A stretch of DNA of 64,000 nt, from the NCBI GenBank assembly GCA_009823505.1, contig VZQC01004530.1:1142625-1206624 (forward strand). The letters run 5' to 3'. The position numbers and the translations under genes are program-made. Below, piece after piece: positions 24,421 through 36,649 of this stretch (its first letter is position 1; each line of letters starts with the position of its first letter). The stretch comes from Rhizomys pruinosus. Taxonomy: Eukaryota > Chordata > Mammalia > Rodentia > Spalacidae. The notes under the pieces were generated by a model. That model saw only the letters and a program-made list of their open reading frames with translations, did no database searches and was not told the origin of the DNA.

Positions 24421-25169
24421 AATATAATTTGACAATGTCTTATCATTTTCTTTATCCTATTTGAGGTTGTAAATATTTTTGAATCTTTAATTTGATGTTT
24501 TATTTTGTTGGATTAGTGAAAAAAAATCAGCTAATATCCGTCCAAGTATTGAATGTAATTATTGTTTGTCCTTCAGGGCCTTCAAATGCACTCATGCTAG
24601 AACTCTCGGCAAGCTCATCTTCTTTCAAATGCTCAATTGTCCATTTCCAGGAGATTTTGCTCTGTGTTTACAGAAGTCTTCCACTGATCTATATTCTGCT
24701 TTACAACTCTTGTCTACAGTGTCGAGTCTGCCACAAACTCCATTTGTGGAGTCTCATTTTCAGATCTTACACGTTTGATTCTGGGTTTCTTGGGTTTCTT
24801 TTTTTTTTTTTTTTCTTTGTAAAGATTCTGGTTCTTATAAAAGTCTTCATCTTGTCACCTGCTTTCTTGAACTTATTAATCACAGATGTTTTCAAGTTTG
24901 CATCTGATAACTGGAATAGCTATGACTATGTATTTTTTCTCTAGGTTATTGTTTCTTTGGTTAGGTCTCCAGGCTTGTCTGGTATTTTTGATCAAATCTG
25001 GAAACAACATAGGTAAGTCTAGAGCCAACATCAAGCTCTGGTCTCTGTTACGGTCTTCTAGAGAAATGGCATCAACACTGACGTCTATCTTGTGTTCTGA
25101 ATGCTGGTAAATCACCTTCTTTCATTTGGCTTGGAAACTGTATTTTAGTCTTTGTGAAGGCTGAGTTGT

Positions 25170-26117
25170 TTGGCTTCACTGTCACATCTCAGGCTTAGTT
25201 TTTCCATGGTAACATTGGAACATTTACTAGCCTCCCTCCTTCATATACTCCAATGTTCAGTTTTTATTTCATCGGAGTTGCGTCCTGAGACCTTGCATGA
25301 TTCCCGTGAAGTTTACCAATGTGCAGCGCTGGAGGAGAAGGCTTGCTATTATGCTAGATTTGTCTCCGTGTGCTTCCCTCCTCTCTTGGCTTATTCACTC
25401 CTAGTTGCCTTGGTATCTCTTGACTGTCTTCAAACAGAGGTTCTTTGTTTTTCTCTTCTTATGTTTTATATATTTAATCCAGGGTTTAAAGTTGTTCTTG
25501 GCAAAGAACTTTTGTCTGAAGCTAACTTGTCTGCTGTGACCAAAGGCAGGAGTCCATTATACTTATTTTTGTCATGCATTCTATTTTAAGAACAGTGACT
25601 CTAGCCTTTCTTTCATATTAATGAGTTTCCTTTTAAAATAAATGTATTTATTGTGAGAGATGTACATGTTCCAGGAAATATAACGAATAGTGTAATAAAT
25701 CCCCATTTCCTTTCATGGAGGGCATAGCTATGCTCAAGTGAAACAACTTGACTTAAAAGAGAATGCGAAGTGAACTGTAGTACACACGTTGCTAGGAGGT
25801 GGTCACCATGGAACTCAAATTCCTTGTTTTACAGAGGGACAAATAGAAATTCACAAAAGTCATTGTCTTGTCCATGACGAGGCGGGGCATGCTTGGTGGA
25901 AAGGATAGGACCATGCCCTTGGCTCTTTGTTGAATGCTTGATCTGCTGCAGCACACAGATCTATTCCTGGGGTTTCTTATACTGCTGGCCTGCTTCTTAG
26001 ACTTGATTTCTGTAGCTTATCTTCCATTTTGGCCCAAATACTTCCACACATATCCCAAGTCTATTTTTATAATTATCTTTTATTTATTAGGGTATGAAAA
26101 ATGCCTATAACTAAAGC
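25170..26117. other. Single-copy sequence
   Basis: A 139-codon plus-strand frame at 25170-25589 lacks recognisable motifs and is probably chance. A weak MIR-like patch (gttttacagagggacaaata) lies near 25.83 kb. Confidence 0.4.
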
Positions 26118-26138
26118 ATGAGGGGATGCTGTGTTCCT

Positions 26139-26140
26139 GC

Positions 26141-26174
<34 letters not shown>
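26139..26174 (+). repeat. (GT)n microsatellite
   Basis: About 17 GT units. Confidence 0.95.
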
Positions 26175-26177
<3 letters not shown>

Positions 26178-26837
26178 CCCATGTGTGTGAATCTGTGTTT
26201 CAAGTCCTCAAAAGTTTCCACTAGCAGTTTCTATATAATATTTGAGCCCATGAGATTCAGGGTGATTGATCCTTCTAAAGGTTCAGCAATGTTTAAAACT
26301 CCATGCAAAAGAATGAGCAGTTCTGTGGAATTTATTGTTACTAAACCTCCGCTCCATTTGCCTAATTGTATTATTTGCCTGGGGGATGCTGTCCAAATGT
26401 GGAGCCAAGTCAGCTAAATGAAACATGATCCTGGCACAAGAAAATAATGATGTGTCTCTTTTGTGAATTAGCAGCCTTTCCCTCATCTCCAGATGCTCAG
26501 AACCACGCCCTCTTTTTTGTTGTTGTTAGAGGCAGGAATGGCGGTGCCCAATGGGGCTTTGGTTTTGAGGCCGTCAGCTAGACAGCAGGCAGGCCAAAGC
26601 AACAGGAAGTAGAACTTAGAGTTGCAGAGTGACCAGCTATGGAACACTGACCATATACTATGGCTGCCTGGAGGAGATGGAGGGACAACAGTCCCAGAGA
26701 GACTTAAGCTACCCCTCTACTGGATTTAGGCAATGTTTCTGCATACAGCTGAAAACTGATGCTGTAGGTTATCTAGTATCAAAAATGACCCGGTTCAAAG
26801 GATATTTGAGGGACTCATTTACTTCTTTCTTATCTTT
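26175..26837. other. Single-copy; candidate conserved non-coding block
   Basis: 26.24-26.48 kb is free of repeats and holds compact TAATTG/ATTGTTA words and cagctaaatgaaac. No exon evidence was found. Confidence 0.35.
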
Positions 26838-27052
26838 TTAAACATTTATTTATTATTTTTATTTTATGTGTATGAATGCTTTGCCTGCATGTGTGTAAGT
26901 GCACCTGTGTTGTACTATGCCTGTGAACTCAGAAGGCATTGGATTCCCCTGGAACTGGAGTTATGGATGGTTGTTAAGCACTATGTCGGTACTGGAAATT
27001 GAACCCGGGTCCTCTGCAAAAGCAGAGCCAACCGCTGAGCCATCTATCCAGA
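26838..27052 (-). mobile_element. Old B2-type SINE
   Basis: tgtatgaatgctttgcctgc, cccctggaactggagttatg and gctgagccatctatccag in reverse. Confidence 0.85.
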
Positions 27053-27259
27053 CTCTTCTTTATTATCTTAAAAGATCAAGGGAACTCAGTACTTAATATC
27101 TCTAGATTAGTGATTTTTTTTTTATTTGTTTTGTTTTGTTTTATTAAATCATGTCATTACAGAATCCTTCACAGATTGTTACCTTTATCATCCACTTGAC
27201 TTTCCCTTTTGGATCCTCTGAGTTAAAATGAAAGCATAGGACTTAAATAGATGATTCTT

Positions 27260-28320
27260 CCTTTCTTTCTTATTTACTTTTTATTGAATTTTTATGTGTT
27301 TCCTACATAATTATTCAGTCTTAATCACCATTATACACACTTCTCCCTTGTTGGCACCCTCCCACTGACACCCCCCCCCACAACTGTGCCCAGAATTCAC
27401 ACCTTCTGTAATTCCTGCTAGAGTCCATTGTGCCAAATTACTGTCCCTGCTTACTCCTCAGTGCCAGCTCCTCCCCTGAGCTCTAGTCAGACTATCCAGA
27501 GTCTCTTTTCTAAAGAAGGCCAGGTCTTCCTCACTTGACCACCTTTGCCTAGGAATGTGTCCACCTTGTGGAACTGTCCAAGATCTATGACCTCTCCAGA
27601 TGTGTGCCTCTGACTATGTTAACAATACCATACATCAGTTTCCTTGCACTGAGTGGACTTTAGGTCCAATTGGTTAGCATTGATTTCCCCCAAGATAGAA
27701 GTGCCACTATTGCACTGATGTTATATGCTGTTCATTGATGTGGATATTTGGTCTTGAGGCTGATGTTGAACCCTCTATTGATGATCTCCCTTAGTGACTT
27801 GCATAGTGCTCTCCACAGCTATAAGAGTTAGCCTTTAGGGACTGGAGAGATGGCCTAGCGGTTAAGAGCGCCGACCACTCTTACAGAGGACCCGGGTTCG
27901 ATCCCCAGCACCCACATGGTGGCTGAGAACCGTCTGAAACTCCAATTCCAGGAGAACTCCAGTTCCAGGGGAGTCCGACACCCTCTTCTGACCTCCGTGG
28001 CATTGCATGACACAGGTGCACAAACTTGCATGCAGACAGTACATTCATACACATACAGAAATAAATAATAAAAAAAAAAAGAGTTAGCCTTCAGGGGTGA
28101 TGGCTCCCAGGTCAGACACAGGTCCAGTGCTCAAGATCCAGTCTCCCAAGTATGTCCTGTCTTCAGCATTGGGCTCTTACCTTCAAGTTCTGGGAGGCAA
28201 TCAAAGGCTGTGGCAATAGACTCTGTAATTTTGGGAGTCCTGTGGACTTCCCTGGCCAATGACTGAAAGGAATATTTCTCCTGTCTGGTATTGTTTCTTG
28301 ATATGTAGCCTTCATCTTTC
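27260..28320 (-). mobile_element. Old L1 3'UTR-like block
   Basis: It starts with the reversed L1 terminus pattern (tactttttattgaatttt, atgtgtttcctacataatt) and has cattctgta-type and agtccattgtgcc words. A young B2 at 27838-28078 splits it. Assignment to L1 rather than another LINE rests on general resemblance to the other L1 3' ends here. Confidence 0.4.
27838..28078 (+). mobile_element. Young B2-family SINE
   Basis: Full-length. The duplication aagagttagcctt(t/c)a lies at 27823-27837 and 28079-28093. A box tggcctagcgg and B box ggttcgatccc are intact. Confidence 0.96.
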
Positions 28321-28894
28321 CGTATGGACTCATTAAAATGATGATTTACCTAGTACCCACTGTGTGTCAGTGGAAAGTAGCAGTGAACACAGCAAAGAGG
28401 TGTGCACTTGTGGGATTGATATCCAGAATGGGTGAGTTCGAAGAGAAATGAAATATACAGATGGCAGATCAAGTGGAGGGCAGTATGGAAAAATAACAAG
28501 TAGACAGAAGACATCAGGGATGGAGAAGGAGGCTGTGTGCTAAATAGGGTGGAAAGAAAATGCACTCCCTGCAAAGGCAGAGAGGATGAGTCTTCTGCAG
28601 AGATCCAAAGAGGTTTTTAAATGCCTGTTGAACTGATAGTTTAGAGCATTAGTGGCAGAGTATACAGTTTTCCAGGTGTCATTTGAGAGATTCCATACCA
28701 TGCCCCCCACTCTGCCTAGTCACCTGCAATCATCTTGGTTCTCCACTTACACACCTGGGAAAAGGGAACCTCACTTGAGGAGTTTCCTAGTTGGGGATGT
28801 CTATGGCCATTTTCTTCATTGCTAATTGATATAGAGGGCTCAGTGGGTGGTGCCATCACTGGGCAGGTAGGCCTGGGCTATTTAAGAAAGGAAG

Positions 28895-29090
28895 CTGATG
28901 GGGCTGGTGAGGTGACTCAGAGGATTAAGTCACTTGTTGCCAAGCCTGATGACCTGTGTCCCATCCCCAAGGCCACATGGTAGAAGAAGAGAACTGACTC
29001 CTACAAGTAGTCCACTGACCTCCACATGTGTGCTGTGGCATGTGCAAATGCATACATAATAAATAAATAATAAATGTAATAGAAAAAAGA
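28895..29090 (+). mobile_element. B3/B4-like SINE
   Basis: ggggctggtgaggtgactca, ccaagcctgatgacctgtgt, ctgacctccacatgtgtgct and a tail of aataa units. Confidence 0.7.
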
Positions 29091-30299
29091 AAGGATAGTT
29101 GAATGCAAGTCTGAAAGCAAGTTAATATGCAGGAGGGTTCTTACAAGAGCTTTGCATGTCCCTAGTGCTATTCTTAAGAATAAGGCAAGAAAGGGAAATT
29201 AAAGGAGTACTAATTGAGGAAGTCAAACTTCCCTTTCTGCAGGCAACAGTTTATCTAAGGGATGCTGAAAACTCCTAGAAATGATTAACAGTTTCAGTAA
29301 AGTGGTGAGATACAAAATTAACCTAGAAAAATCAGTAGCCTTTCTTATACCAATAATAAGCAATTGGAGAAGGAATACAAGGAGACTGTCTCATTCACAA
29401 TAGCCTCAAAAAAAAAAATCTCATAACAAACTTGATGAAAGATACTAAAGATCTCTACAACAAAAATTTTAAACCCTTGAAGAAGGAGATTAAAGAAGAC
29501 ACTAGAAGATGGAAGGACCTCCCATGCTCATGGATTGGAAGAATTAATATAGTAAAAGTGACCATCTAATCCAAATTAATATACAGATTCAATGCAATCC
29601 CAATTAAAATCCCCAAGAGTTTCTTCACAGACTGAGAAAAAAAAAATCCTTAAATTGATATGGAAAAACAAAAGATCCCAGATAGCCAAGGCAACCCTGA
29701 GATAAAAAAGCAATTCAGAGGGTATTACTATACCAGACTTCAAACTATATTACAGGGCTATAGTTATCAAAACAGCCTGGCACTGTCAACAAAACAGATC
29801 CGTAGATCAATGGAATAAAATTGAACATCCAAACCTGAGCACATGCAATCTCGCCATCTCATATTTGATAAAGGGGCCAAGAAAACTCAATGGAGGAAAG
29901 ACAGCATCTTCAGCAAATGGTGCTGGCAAAACTGGATCACCACTTGTAGAACAATAAGACTAAACCCCTACCTTTCACCCTGTGCAAAAACAACTCCAAA
30001 TGGATCAAAGACCTCAGTGTGAAACCTGAAGCTCTGAAAATGATAGAAGAAAACATTGGCAGTAACCAACAAGATGTAAGCATAGGAAAAAGACTTTCTA
30101 AACCAGACAGCAGCTGCACAGGAAATAAGGTCAACAATTGACATGTGGGACCTCATTAAACTTAACAGCATCTGTACAGTGCAAGAAATAATCAAAAAAG
30201 TGAAGAGAAAACTCAGAGTGGGAAGAAACCTTCACCAGTGATACATCTGACAGAGCATTAACATCCAGAGTATATAAACTACTCAAAAAACAAAGGAGC

Positions 30300-30573
30300 G
30301 GGCTGGAGAGATAGCCTAGCGGTTAGGAGCGCCGACGCTCTTGCAGAGGACCCGGGTTCGATCCCCAGCACCCACATGGCGGCCGAGAGCCGTCTGAAAC
30401 TCCAATTCCAGGAGAACTCCAGTTCCAGGGGAATCCGACACCCTCTTCTGACCTCCGCGGCATTGCACGACACGGGTGCACAGACTTGCATGCAGACAGT
30501 ACATTCATACACATACAGAAATAAATAAAATTAATAAAAAATTAAAAAAAAAACCAAAAACAACAACAACAAA
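30300..30573 (+). mobile_element. Young B2-family SINE inside L1
   Basis: Full-length, intact A and B boxes, tail with caacaacaac. The 15-bp duplication aaaaaacaaaggagc lies at 30285-30299 and 30574-30588. It is later than the L1. Confidence 0.97.
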
Positions 30574-31069
30574 AAAAAACAAAGGAGCAAGAAAACAAAT
30601 GACCCACTCAAAAGATGGAGTAAAGAGGTGAACAGATCTTCACAAAGGAAGAAGTAAAGATGGTGAGAAACATCTTAAAATGTGTTCAACATTGCTAATA
30701 ATTAAGGAAATGCAAATTCAAACCACACTAAGATATCATTTTACCCCAGTAAGACTGGCTATGTTCAAAGAAAACGAATGATACCAAATGCTGGAGAGGT
30801 TGTGGGGAAAGGGGAACACTCAACCACTGCAGGTGGGAATGCAAACTAGTGTAACTCCTATGGAAAGCAGTGTGGAGAATCCTTAAAAGACTCAAAATGA
30901 GCCTACTACCTGACCCATTCATACCACCCCTGGGTATATGCCCACAAGACTCATCCTACTGCAGAGAAACATGCACATGTATGTTTATTGCAGCTCTCTT
31001 CACAATAGGGAAGAGCTGGAAGCAAACCAAGAGTCCTGCAACTGATGAGTGGATAAGGAAAATGTGGTA

Positions 31070-31238
31070 GAGCCGGGCGTGCTGGCTCACTCCTTTAGTC
31101 CCAGCATTTGGGAGGTAGAGGCAGGCAGATCTTTGTGAGTTCAAGGCCAGCTTGGTCTACAGAGTAAGTTCCAGGCTAGCTGGGGCTACAGGGAGACCCT
31201 GTCTTGAAAAGACCAAAAAAAAAAAAAATAAATAAAAT
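31070..31238 (+). mobile_element. B1 SINE inside L1 ORF2
   Basis: Starts gagccgggcgtgctggctca and ends in an A-rich tail. The 11-bp duplication aaaatgtggta lies at 31059-31069 and 31239-31249. Removing it rejoins the L1 ORF2 codons. Confidence 0.97.
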
Positions 31239-31440
31239 AAAATGTGGTACATCTACACAATGGAATTCTATGAAGTGGTAAAGAAAGATGACATCATGAA
31301 CTTTGCAGGCAAATGGAGAGAAGTAGAAGCCATTATGCTTAGTAAAGTAACACAAACCCAGAAAAACTAATGATGTATGGTGTCCCTCATTTGTGGATCC
31401 TAGCATCAAATCTCTATATGTAAGGCAAATTTTGTAACCC

Positions 31441-31443
31441 TTT

Positions 31444-31510
<67 letters not shown>

Positions 31511-31577
31511 CTTTCTTTTTTTCCTTCCTTCCTTCCTTCCTTCCTTTCTTTCTTTCATTCTTTCTTTCCTTTTTTTA
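31441..31577 (+). repeat. (CTTT)n/(CCTT)n microsatellite
   Basis: A long pyrimidine tetranucleotide tract inside the L1 3'UTR. Confidence 0.95.
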
Positions 31578-31966
31578 GTAAATATAATACCTGTTGTTAC
31601 TTATCAACTTACTATATAATGTGGGAATGTAAATTAATATTTTTTTCTTCACCTGCATACAACTCTGCTATCAAAATGTGATTCTCTAAACATGTTTTGG
31701 AATTAGTCCATAGTTTACTTTCAGTTATCACAATGTTGGTATACGTATGGTGTGTATATATGGATGTTTTGAAGTGATACAAGTTGGAAGGAACAACAAC
31801 AACAACAAAGACTGGGTCGAAGAACCTACTGACACAGTAAACTTCTGCACTGAAAAAATTTTAAAAGTCTGAGAAAAAGATGCAAGACATGCAGGGTAGA
31901 ATGCATGAACACTGGCGGGGTGGGGGCCAAGGAAGGGGTATAAATTTGTTTAAGAAACTTTGTCCA

Positions 31967-32215
31967 GGGCTGGAGAGATGGCCTAGCGGTTAAGAGCGCT
32001 GACCGCTCTTGCAGAGGACCCGGGTTCGATCCCCAGCACCCACATGGCGGCTGAGAACCGTCTGAAGCTCCAATTCCAGGAGAACTCCAGTTCCAGGGGA
32101 ATCCAAGACCCTCTTCTGACCTCCGCAGCGTTGCACGACACGGGTGCACAGACTTGCATGCAGACAGTACATTCATACACATACAGAAATAAATAAAATT
32201 AATAAAAAAAAAAGA
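31967..32215 (+). mobile_element. Young B2-family SINE in L1 3'UTR
   Basis: Full-length. The 15-bp duplication aagaaactttgtcca lies at 31952-31966 and 32216-32230. Confidence 0.97.
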
Positions 32216-32241
32216 AAGAAACTTTGTCCAAAAAAAAAAAA

Positions 32242-32424
32242 AGCCAGGCATGGTAGCACACACCTTTAGTCCTAGCACTTGGGAGGCAGAGGCAGGCAGA
32301 TCTTTGTGAGTTCAAGGCCAGCCTGATCTACATAGCGAGTTCCAGGACAGCCAGAGCTACAGGGAGACCCTGTCTCTAAAAGACCAAAAAAACCCTCAAC
32401 AACAACAACAACAACAACAACAAA
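32242..32424 (+). mobile_element. B1 SINE with (CAA)n tail
   Basis: gccaggcatggtagcacaca to agggagaccctgtctctaaa, then a tail with (CAA)n at 32398-32424. A third near-copy of the L1 word aagaaactttgt follows it, so this B1 used almost the same site as the adjacent B2. Confidence 0.93.
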
Positions 32425-32489
32425 AAAGAAAACTTTGTATGAAATGCACAAAACTTCAATTAAAAAAATGAAGAAAAAAAAAACCCACA

Positions 32490-33641
32490 ATGCCACATCG
32501 AAGAAGAAGAAAAAAAGAATAAGATACCATTGCCTGCTCTGTCCTGCACAAACTGCTCTCAGCTCTAGGTCAGTGAAAAAAGAAGAAAACTTCAGAAAAT
32601 TCCACAAGGGAAAATGGTCCTAATAGATGTTTCCTTTAGCCTTCCAGTTGTCCTCAGAGAATCCCTAGAGCATGCAGTCTCCGCTGGGAGCAGCTTTCAG
32701 CTCAGAGAAACGTGGAAAATCTGTGAATGGGAAGTTTCCTGTGCCTGAGTTTGTATCTGGCACTGTCCCCATGGAATACACAGGGAAACAAATGGAATTC
32801 CTACACCTTGGCTCTGCCAACAGGAATATTTGTCACCTGAGTTGATGGATGATATATGCTGCTCTGTATTTTTAATAAAACGGACAAATAGTTTCTGAGT
32901 TTTGGGGGGATTAAGCTCTTTGTTTGCGAGTTCGTTTTGAAACCATTACAGCTCTGCATATTGCTCCACACAAAGATGTGAAATGAACCGTCATATTTTC
33001 TGCTGTGGTCTGAAAGTTGAGCAAGTTAACGTTTCACCCAAATTTGCTTCTTTGCCTTCCGGTTTGCTCTATCATTAACCTTCCCCGCTTGAGCCTGTAA
33101 TAAAAATTACATCACGATCCAATTCAAGGGAGGGTTTGTGTAAGCTAGGCCTCATACAGATATTTATTACTGGGCTTTGGGGGCAAGAGTCAGATTTATT
33201 TGGATAATTTGTTCACAATTTATGCTGCGACTATTTTAGACTCTTGAACACACAAACGCATGGTCTCAAGCGAACCCATCGCCACAACGATGGGCACATA
33301 GACTCCACCCTCTGCCGTGAGTTTTGCTGACATGTGTAAGTCGAGACTTTTAAGCAAATCTTTTTGGCATGGCCAGTCTTCATTATGAACTGAAAAAAAT
33401 TCTTCTTTTTCATGTCAAAGCCTGCTGTACAGATTGAATTCTTTCTATTTACCCTACAATGATGATGATGATAGTGGAAATTATCCTTTATATTTGGTCA
33501 GACCTTTATAAATGTAATTATTTTAACTTTCTGAACAATTACAGTCACAATGATGGAAAATTTCCTTTATATTTGGTCAAACATTTATATAGTTTCTCTT
33601 CTTGATTATCTGGATTGAATTAGAACATGAAAACCATATTT
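32490..33641. other. Single-copy; candidate conserved non-coding block
   Basis: 32.62-33.25 kb has no repeat and reads like slowly evolving non-coding DNA (for example gtaataaaaattacatcacg and tttatttggataatttgttc). No coding exon is supported. A short imperfect repeat pair with the shared words ttatatttggtca and aaatttcc/gaaattatcc lies around 33.48-33.59 kb. Confidence 0.35.
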
Positions 33642-33650
33642 AAAAGAAAG

Positions 33651-33870
33651 GGGCTGGAGAGATGGCCTAGTGGTTAAGAGCGCTGATTGCTCTTGCAGAG
33701 GACCCAGGTTCAATCCCCAAGCACCCACATGGCGGCTGAGAACCGTCTGAAGCTCCAATTCCAGGAGAACTCCAGTTCCAGGGGAATCCAAGACCCTCTT
33801 CTGACCTCCGCAGCGTTGCACGACACGGGTGCACAAACCCACATGCAGACAGTACATTCATACACATAAA
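33651..33870 (+). mobile_element. Young B2-family SINE
   Basis: Nearly full-length, tail slightly short. The duplication aaaagaaag lies at 33642-33650 and 33871-33879. The B box has a C-to-T change (ggttcaatccc), so Pol III activity is probably reduced. Confidence 0.94.
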
Positions 33871-33879
33871 AAAAGAAAG

Positions 33880-35340
33880 AAAGGAATACCAAGGTTCAGA
33901 AGGGGCAGTGAGTTCAGTGGAGGCCATGCAGAGAGAAGCCAGTTCTCTCGAGGCCTATCTTCAATGCCTTTTAGATCATACTGTCTCTTCTTGATTATGG
34001 GATAACTTTTGAGGGACATCCTCTCATAGTTTGATGGCCCACGTGCACTTAAGGGGCCTGAAGGAAGAGTGCTTATAGACTTTAGAATGGAAGTAGGGAC
34101 TGTGGTTCTGATTTTAGAAGAAATTTTACTTTTTTGAGGTTTTGGTTAAATCATTTAAGGCAAAATAGGTCTTTTGTTCAAAAGATAAAGATTTTTTTAA
34201 AGTGTTATAAAATAGACTCATAATGCTTTGGGGGACTCAATAACTTTGGCCTGAAATGTTTTAAGAAATCAAATGTGAGTGGATTAGAAACAGACAGATG
34301 GCCTTTCTGAGATCCACTGAGGCCAGACCCAGTGGGAGAAGCACATGGAGACCTTTGCTGAGGGTTTCTGTGAACTCTGAGATGTGCCCATCTTGGCCCG
34401 ACTTCTCTTTCTGATAACCGTAGCCCTAACCCTGTAGGATGATGAACAGGAAGTGTCAGTAATAGGACAATGGTGGTGTGTTTGGTGGGTTGAGAATGCG
34501 GGGTTTAAAGTCAGATAGATTGGGGTGAATCCTAACCATCCAGTTCAGTTTCCTCAGCTGTAAAGTATAAATTTCAAGAGCCTATTTAATTATAATTAAG
34601 CATGGTAATGCATCCACGGGGCGGTTCTAGCCAGGTGGACATCACACTTTCAGCCATTCTGCCTCTGCTCTCTTTATTCTGATCCATGTTGGTTGTTTTC
34701 ACTTCTTTATCTCTGTGGCACTTTATTTAATCATTAGCACTGACTTGTCCTGTGGGGAGATCACACTCCCTTACCTCACGTAGCCACAGAGAGACCTTCA
34801 GTTAACATGCTTTCCCTTACCCCTGAAAGGAGTGCTCAGGCCTTAAGGTGGACCCATACGTTTTCCACGTGGCGTTTTCCACTGGAGCCGGAGGCCTAAG
34901 GCCTTCAAGTGACTGACATTGTAAGTGGTTCCTGATGCCTGGGTCTTCAGACTGTTCCAGTGCCAAGATTTCCTGAGTGCTGCTTGATAAGCTTTTCCTT
35001 TGATCTTATGAGCTGTCGTATACCTGTTAGCATCACACACAAATACTTCTCCACATCTATGTACATACTTATTATACTCCATGCAAATGTAATGACTGAA
35101 TAAAATTCTACATAGGCACTAAGTGTATAGATAAGTACAGCTGCATATATAATATCCAATTTTACTTTTCTAAAACAGGGCCTATGCAGCTCATGCTAGC
35201 ATACAATGCTTGACCCTCCTGCCTCAGTCTTTCCAGCCCTGGGATTACAGGCATGCACCACAATGGCTAGGTTTTATATGTATTTTTATAGTTAGCAGTG
35301 TTATTTATCATAGCACTGTATTGATTGTGGTGATAAACAT
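33880..35340. other. Single-copy sequence with MIR and partial B1
   Basis: MIR words at 34.50-34.62 kb (tttcctcagctgtaaagtat) and a decayed minus-strand B1 at about 35.18-35.28 kb. No gene is supported. Confidence 0.45.
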
Positions 35341-36170
35341 TTTAAAAATATTTTTATTGCATTTGTGTACATTTCATATACAATGCATTATAATCATATT
35401 TTGATCTCATCCTTTATCTGTAACCCCCCATAGCCTGCCCACAGGATTTCATGCATTCTGTCATATATGTCAAGGCCTATGGAGTCAAGTTTGTGTTTCC
35501 AGAGGTCCCTCAGTGTGAGTTCATCCACTAGAGCCTGTTCAGCCTATCTAGTGTCATTTCCATAAAGAAGACCAACCCTCCCTCAACCAGTAGTGATCAG
35601 CTGTCAGTAGTTCCTCAGCTAAGGTTGGAGCCTTCTGCCCATTTCCCCCGTTCTATGCAGGGCATTTGTCTGGTTTGAATTTGCACAGGTCTGTGCATGT
35701 TGTCACCTTTGCAGTAAGTTCATGTGAGCAAGTTCTCAGAAGTCTGGGAACCTCTGTTTCCTTATGGTCATGTACCACCCCTGCGCTCGTAGAATCTTTG
35801 CTCCCCTCTTCTGAAAGGGTCCCTGAGCCCTAGGTGGATGAAGTTTAATTTAGAGATCCCGTCCAGTAACCCACAATCTGCAGTCTCTTATTTTCTATAC
35901 TTTGGCCAGTTGTAGCCTTCTGTGTTCATTGTCCTCTGTTGAATGAGGAAGCATCACTGGTGAGAGTTGAGAGCTGTATTAGTATTCTCTCTACCCCCTG
36001 TTCCAGAGTGATCTGTGAAACTTAGATGCAGAGGTTCCATTGTGGATGTGTCACTTAAGGCTGGGCATTTCAGACACTTATTCTCTTTAGGACCAGCTGT
36101 GGAACTCAGTAATAGTCTCCATCTGTTGGACAAAAAAGCTTCTTTGATGAGTGGCAAACGGTACACTTGT
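35340..36170 (-). mobile_element. Old L1 3'UTR-like block
   Basis: Begins with the reversed L1 terminus (atatttttattgcatttgtg, tttcatgcattctgtcatat) and continues through gttgagagctgtattagtat and gaggttccattgtggatgtg, the latter shared with 180-400 in reverse. Confidence 0.55.
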
Positions 36171-36370
36171 CTGGGTAGTGTGCAGGTCTCAGGCAGGAGG
36201 GGAACCTGTGGGTAAGGAGAGGTGGGGGCAGCGTGGGGAGGGTCTAAGTAGCTAGGCAGAGTAGATGTGGGCCCAGGGTGACCTGCAGGCCTTAGGCAGG
36301 AAGATCAGGAGGTGGGGCTACAGGCAAGTCAGGGACTGGGGCATGATAAACATTTTAACTGATTAGTCTT

Positions 36371-36632
36371 TTTTTTTTAATTCTTTTTAAAAAAATTTTT
36401 TACAAAATTTATTTCTGTATGTGTATGAATGTACTGTCTGCATGCAGGTTTGTGCACCCATGTCATGCAATGCTGGGGAGGTCAGAAGAGGGTCTCGGAT
36501 TCCCCTGGAACTGGAGTTCTCCTGGAAATGGAGTTTCAGATGGTTCTCGGCCACCATGTGGGTGCTGGGGATCGAACCCGGGTCCTCTGTAAGAGAGGTC
36601 GGCGCTCTTAACCGCTAGGCCATCTCCAGCCC
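36371..36632 (-). mobile_element. Young B2-family SINE
   Basis: Full-length reverse copy. The 16-bp duplication ttaactgattagtctt lies at 36355-36370 and 36633-36648. Confidence 0.97.
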
Positions 36633-36649
36633 TTAACTGATTAGTCTTA

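Larger units (their letters stand above)
22950..25165 (-). mobile_element. Ancient L1M-class relic
   Basis: Antisense old L1 words such as tctcccagtatggttacaga, aacattcctccttggcttat and gctggaaagctagcttcc occur in a consistent orientation. It is interrupted by B2 copies at 23.05 and 23.58 kb and a B1 at 24.19 kb. The 150-codon plus-strand frame at 24492-24944 is antisense to this relic and is not a gene. Confidence 0.5.
29255..31370 (+). pseudogene. L1 ORF2 C-terminal pseudogene
   Basis: This is the decayed ORF2 portion of the L1. It once encoded the end of the reverse transcriptase and the C-terminal Cys-rich segment used in target-primed reverse transcription. The intact-looking stretch at 30870-31070 gives 66 residues, including LLPDPFIPPLGICPQD and CMFIAALFTIGKSWKQ, recognisable as the L1 C-terminus. 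The endonuclease and most of the RT are absent by 5' truncation, and stop codons occur throughout. Confidence 0.85.
29250..32480 (+). mobile_element. 5'-truncated L1 (ORF2 C-terminal half and 3'UTR)
   Basis: 29.25-30.29 kb carries the late reverse-transcriptase and C-terminal ORF2 region; the conceptual product includes INSFSKV and RYKIN, matching the L1 motif INxFSKVAGYKIN. After a B2, ORF2 resumes (30.59-31.06 kb, with TDEWIRKMW) and continues past a B1 (31.25-31.37 kb), ending near QTQKN. The 3'UTR runs to cacaaaacttcaattaaaaa at 32.45 kb. Stops and frameshifts show it is dead. Four SINEs (30300, 31070, 31967, 32242) and a CTTT tract lie inside it. Confidence 0.9.

Noticed and set aside
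24492..24944. 150-codon plus-strand frame
   Set aside because: Lies antisense to an ancient L1 relic, T-rich and hydrophobic from base composition; no domain.
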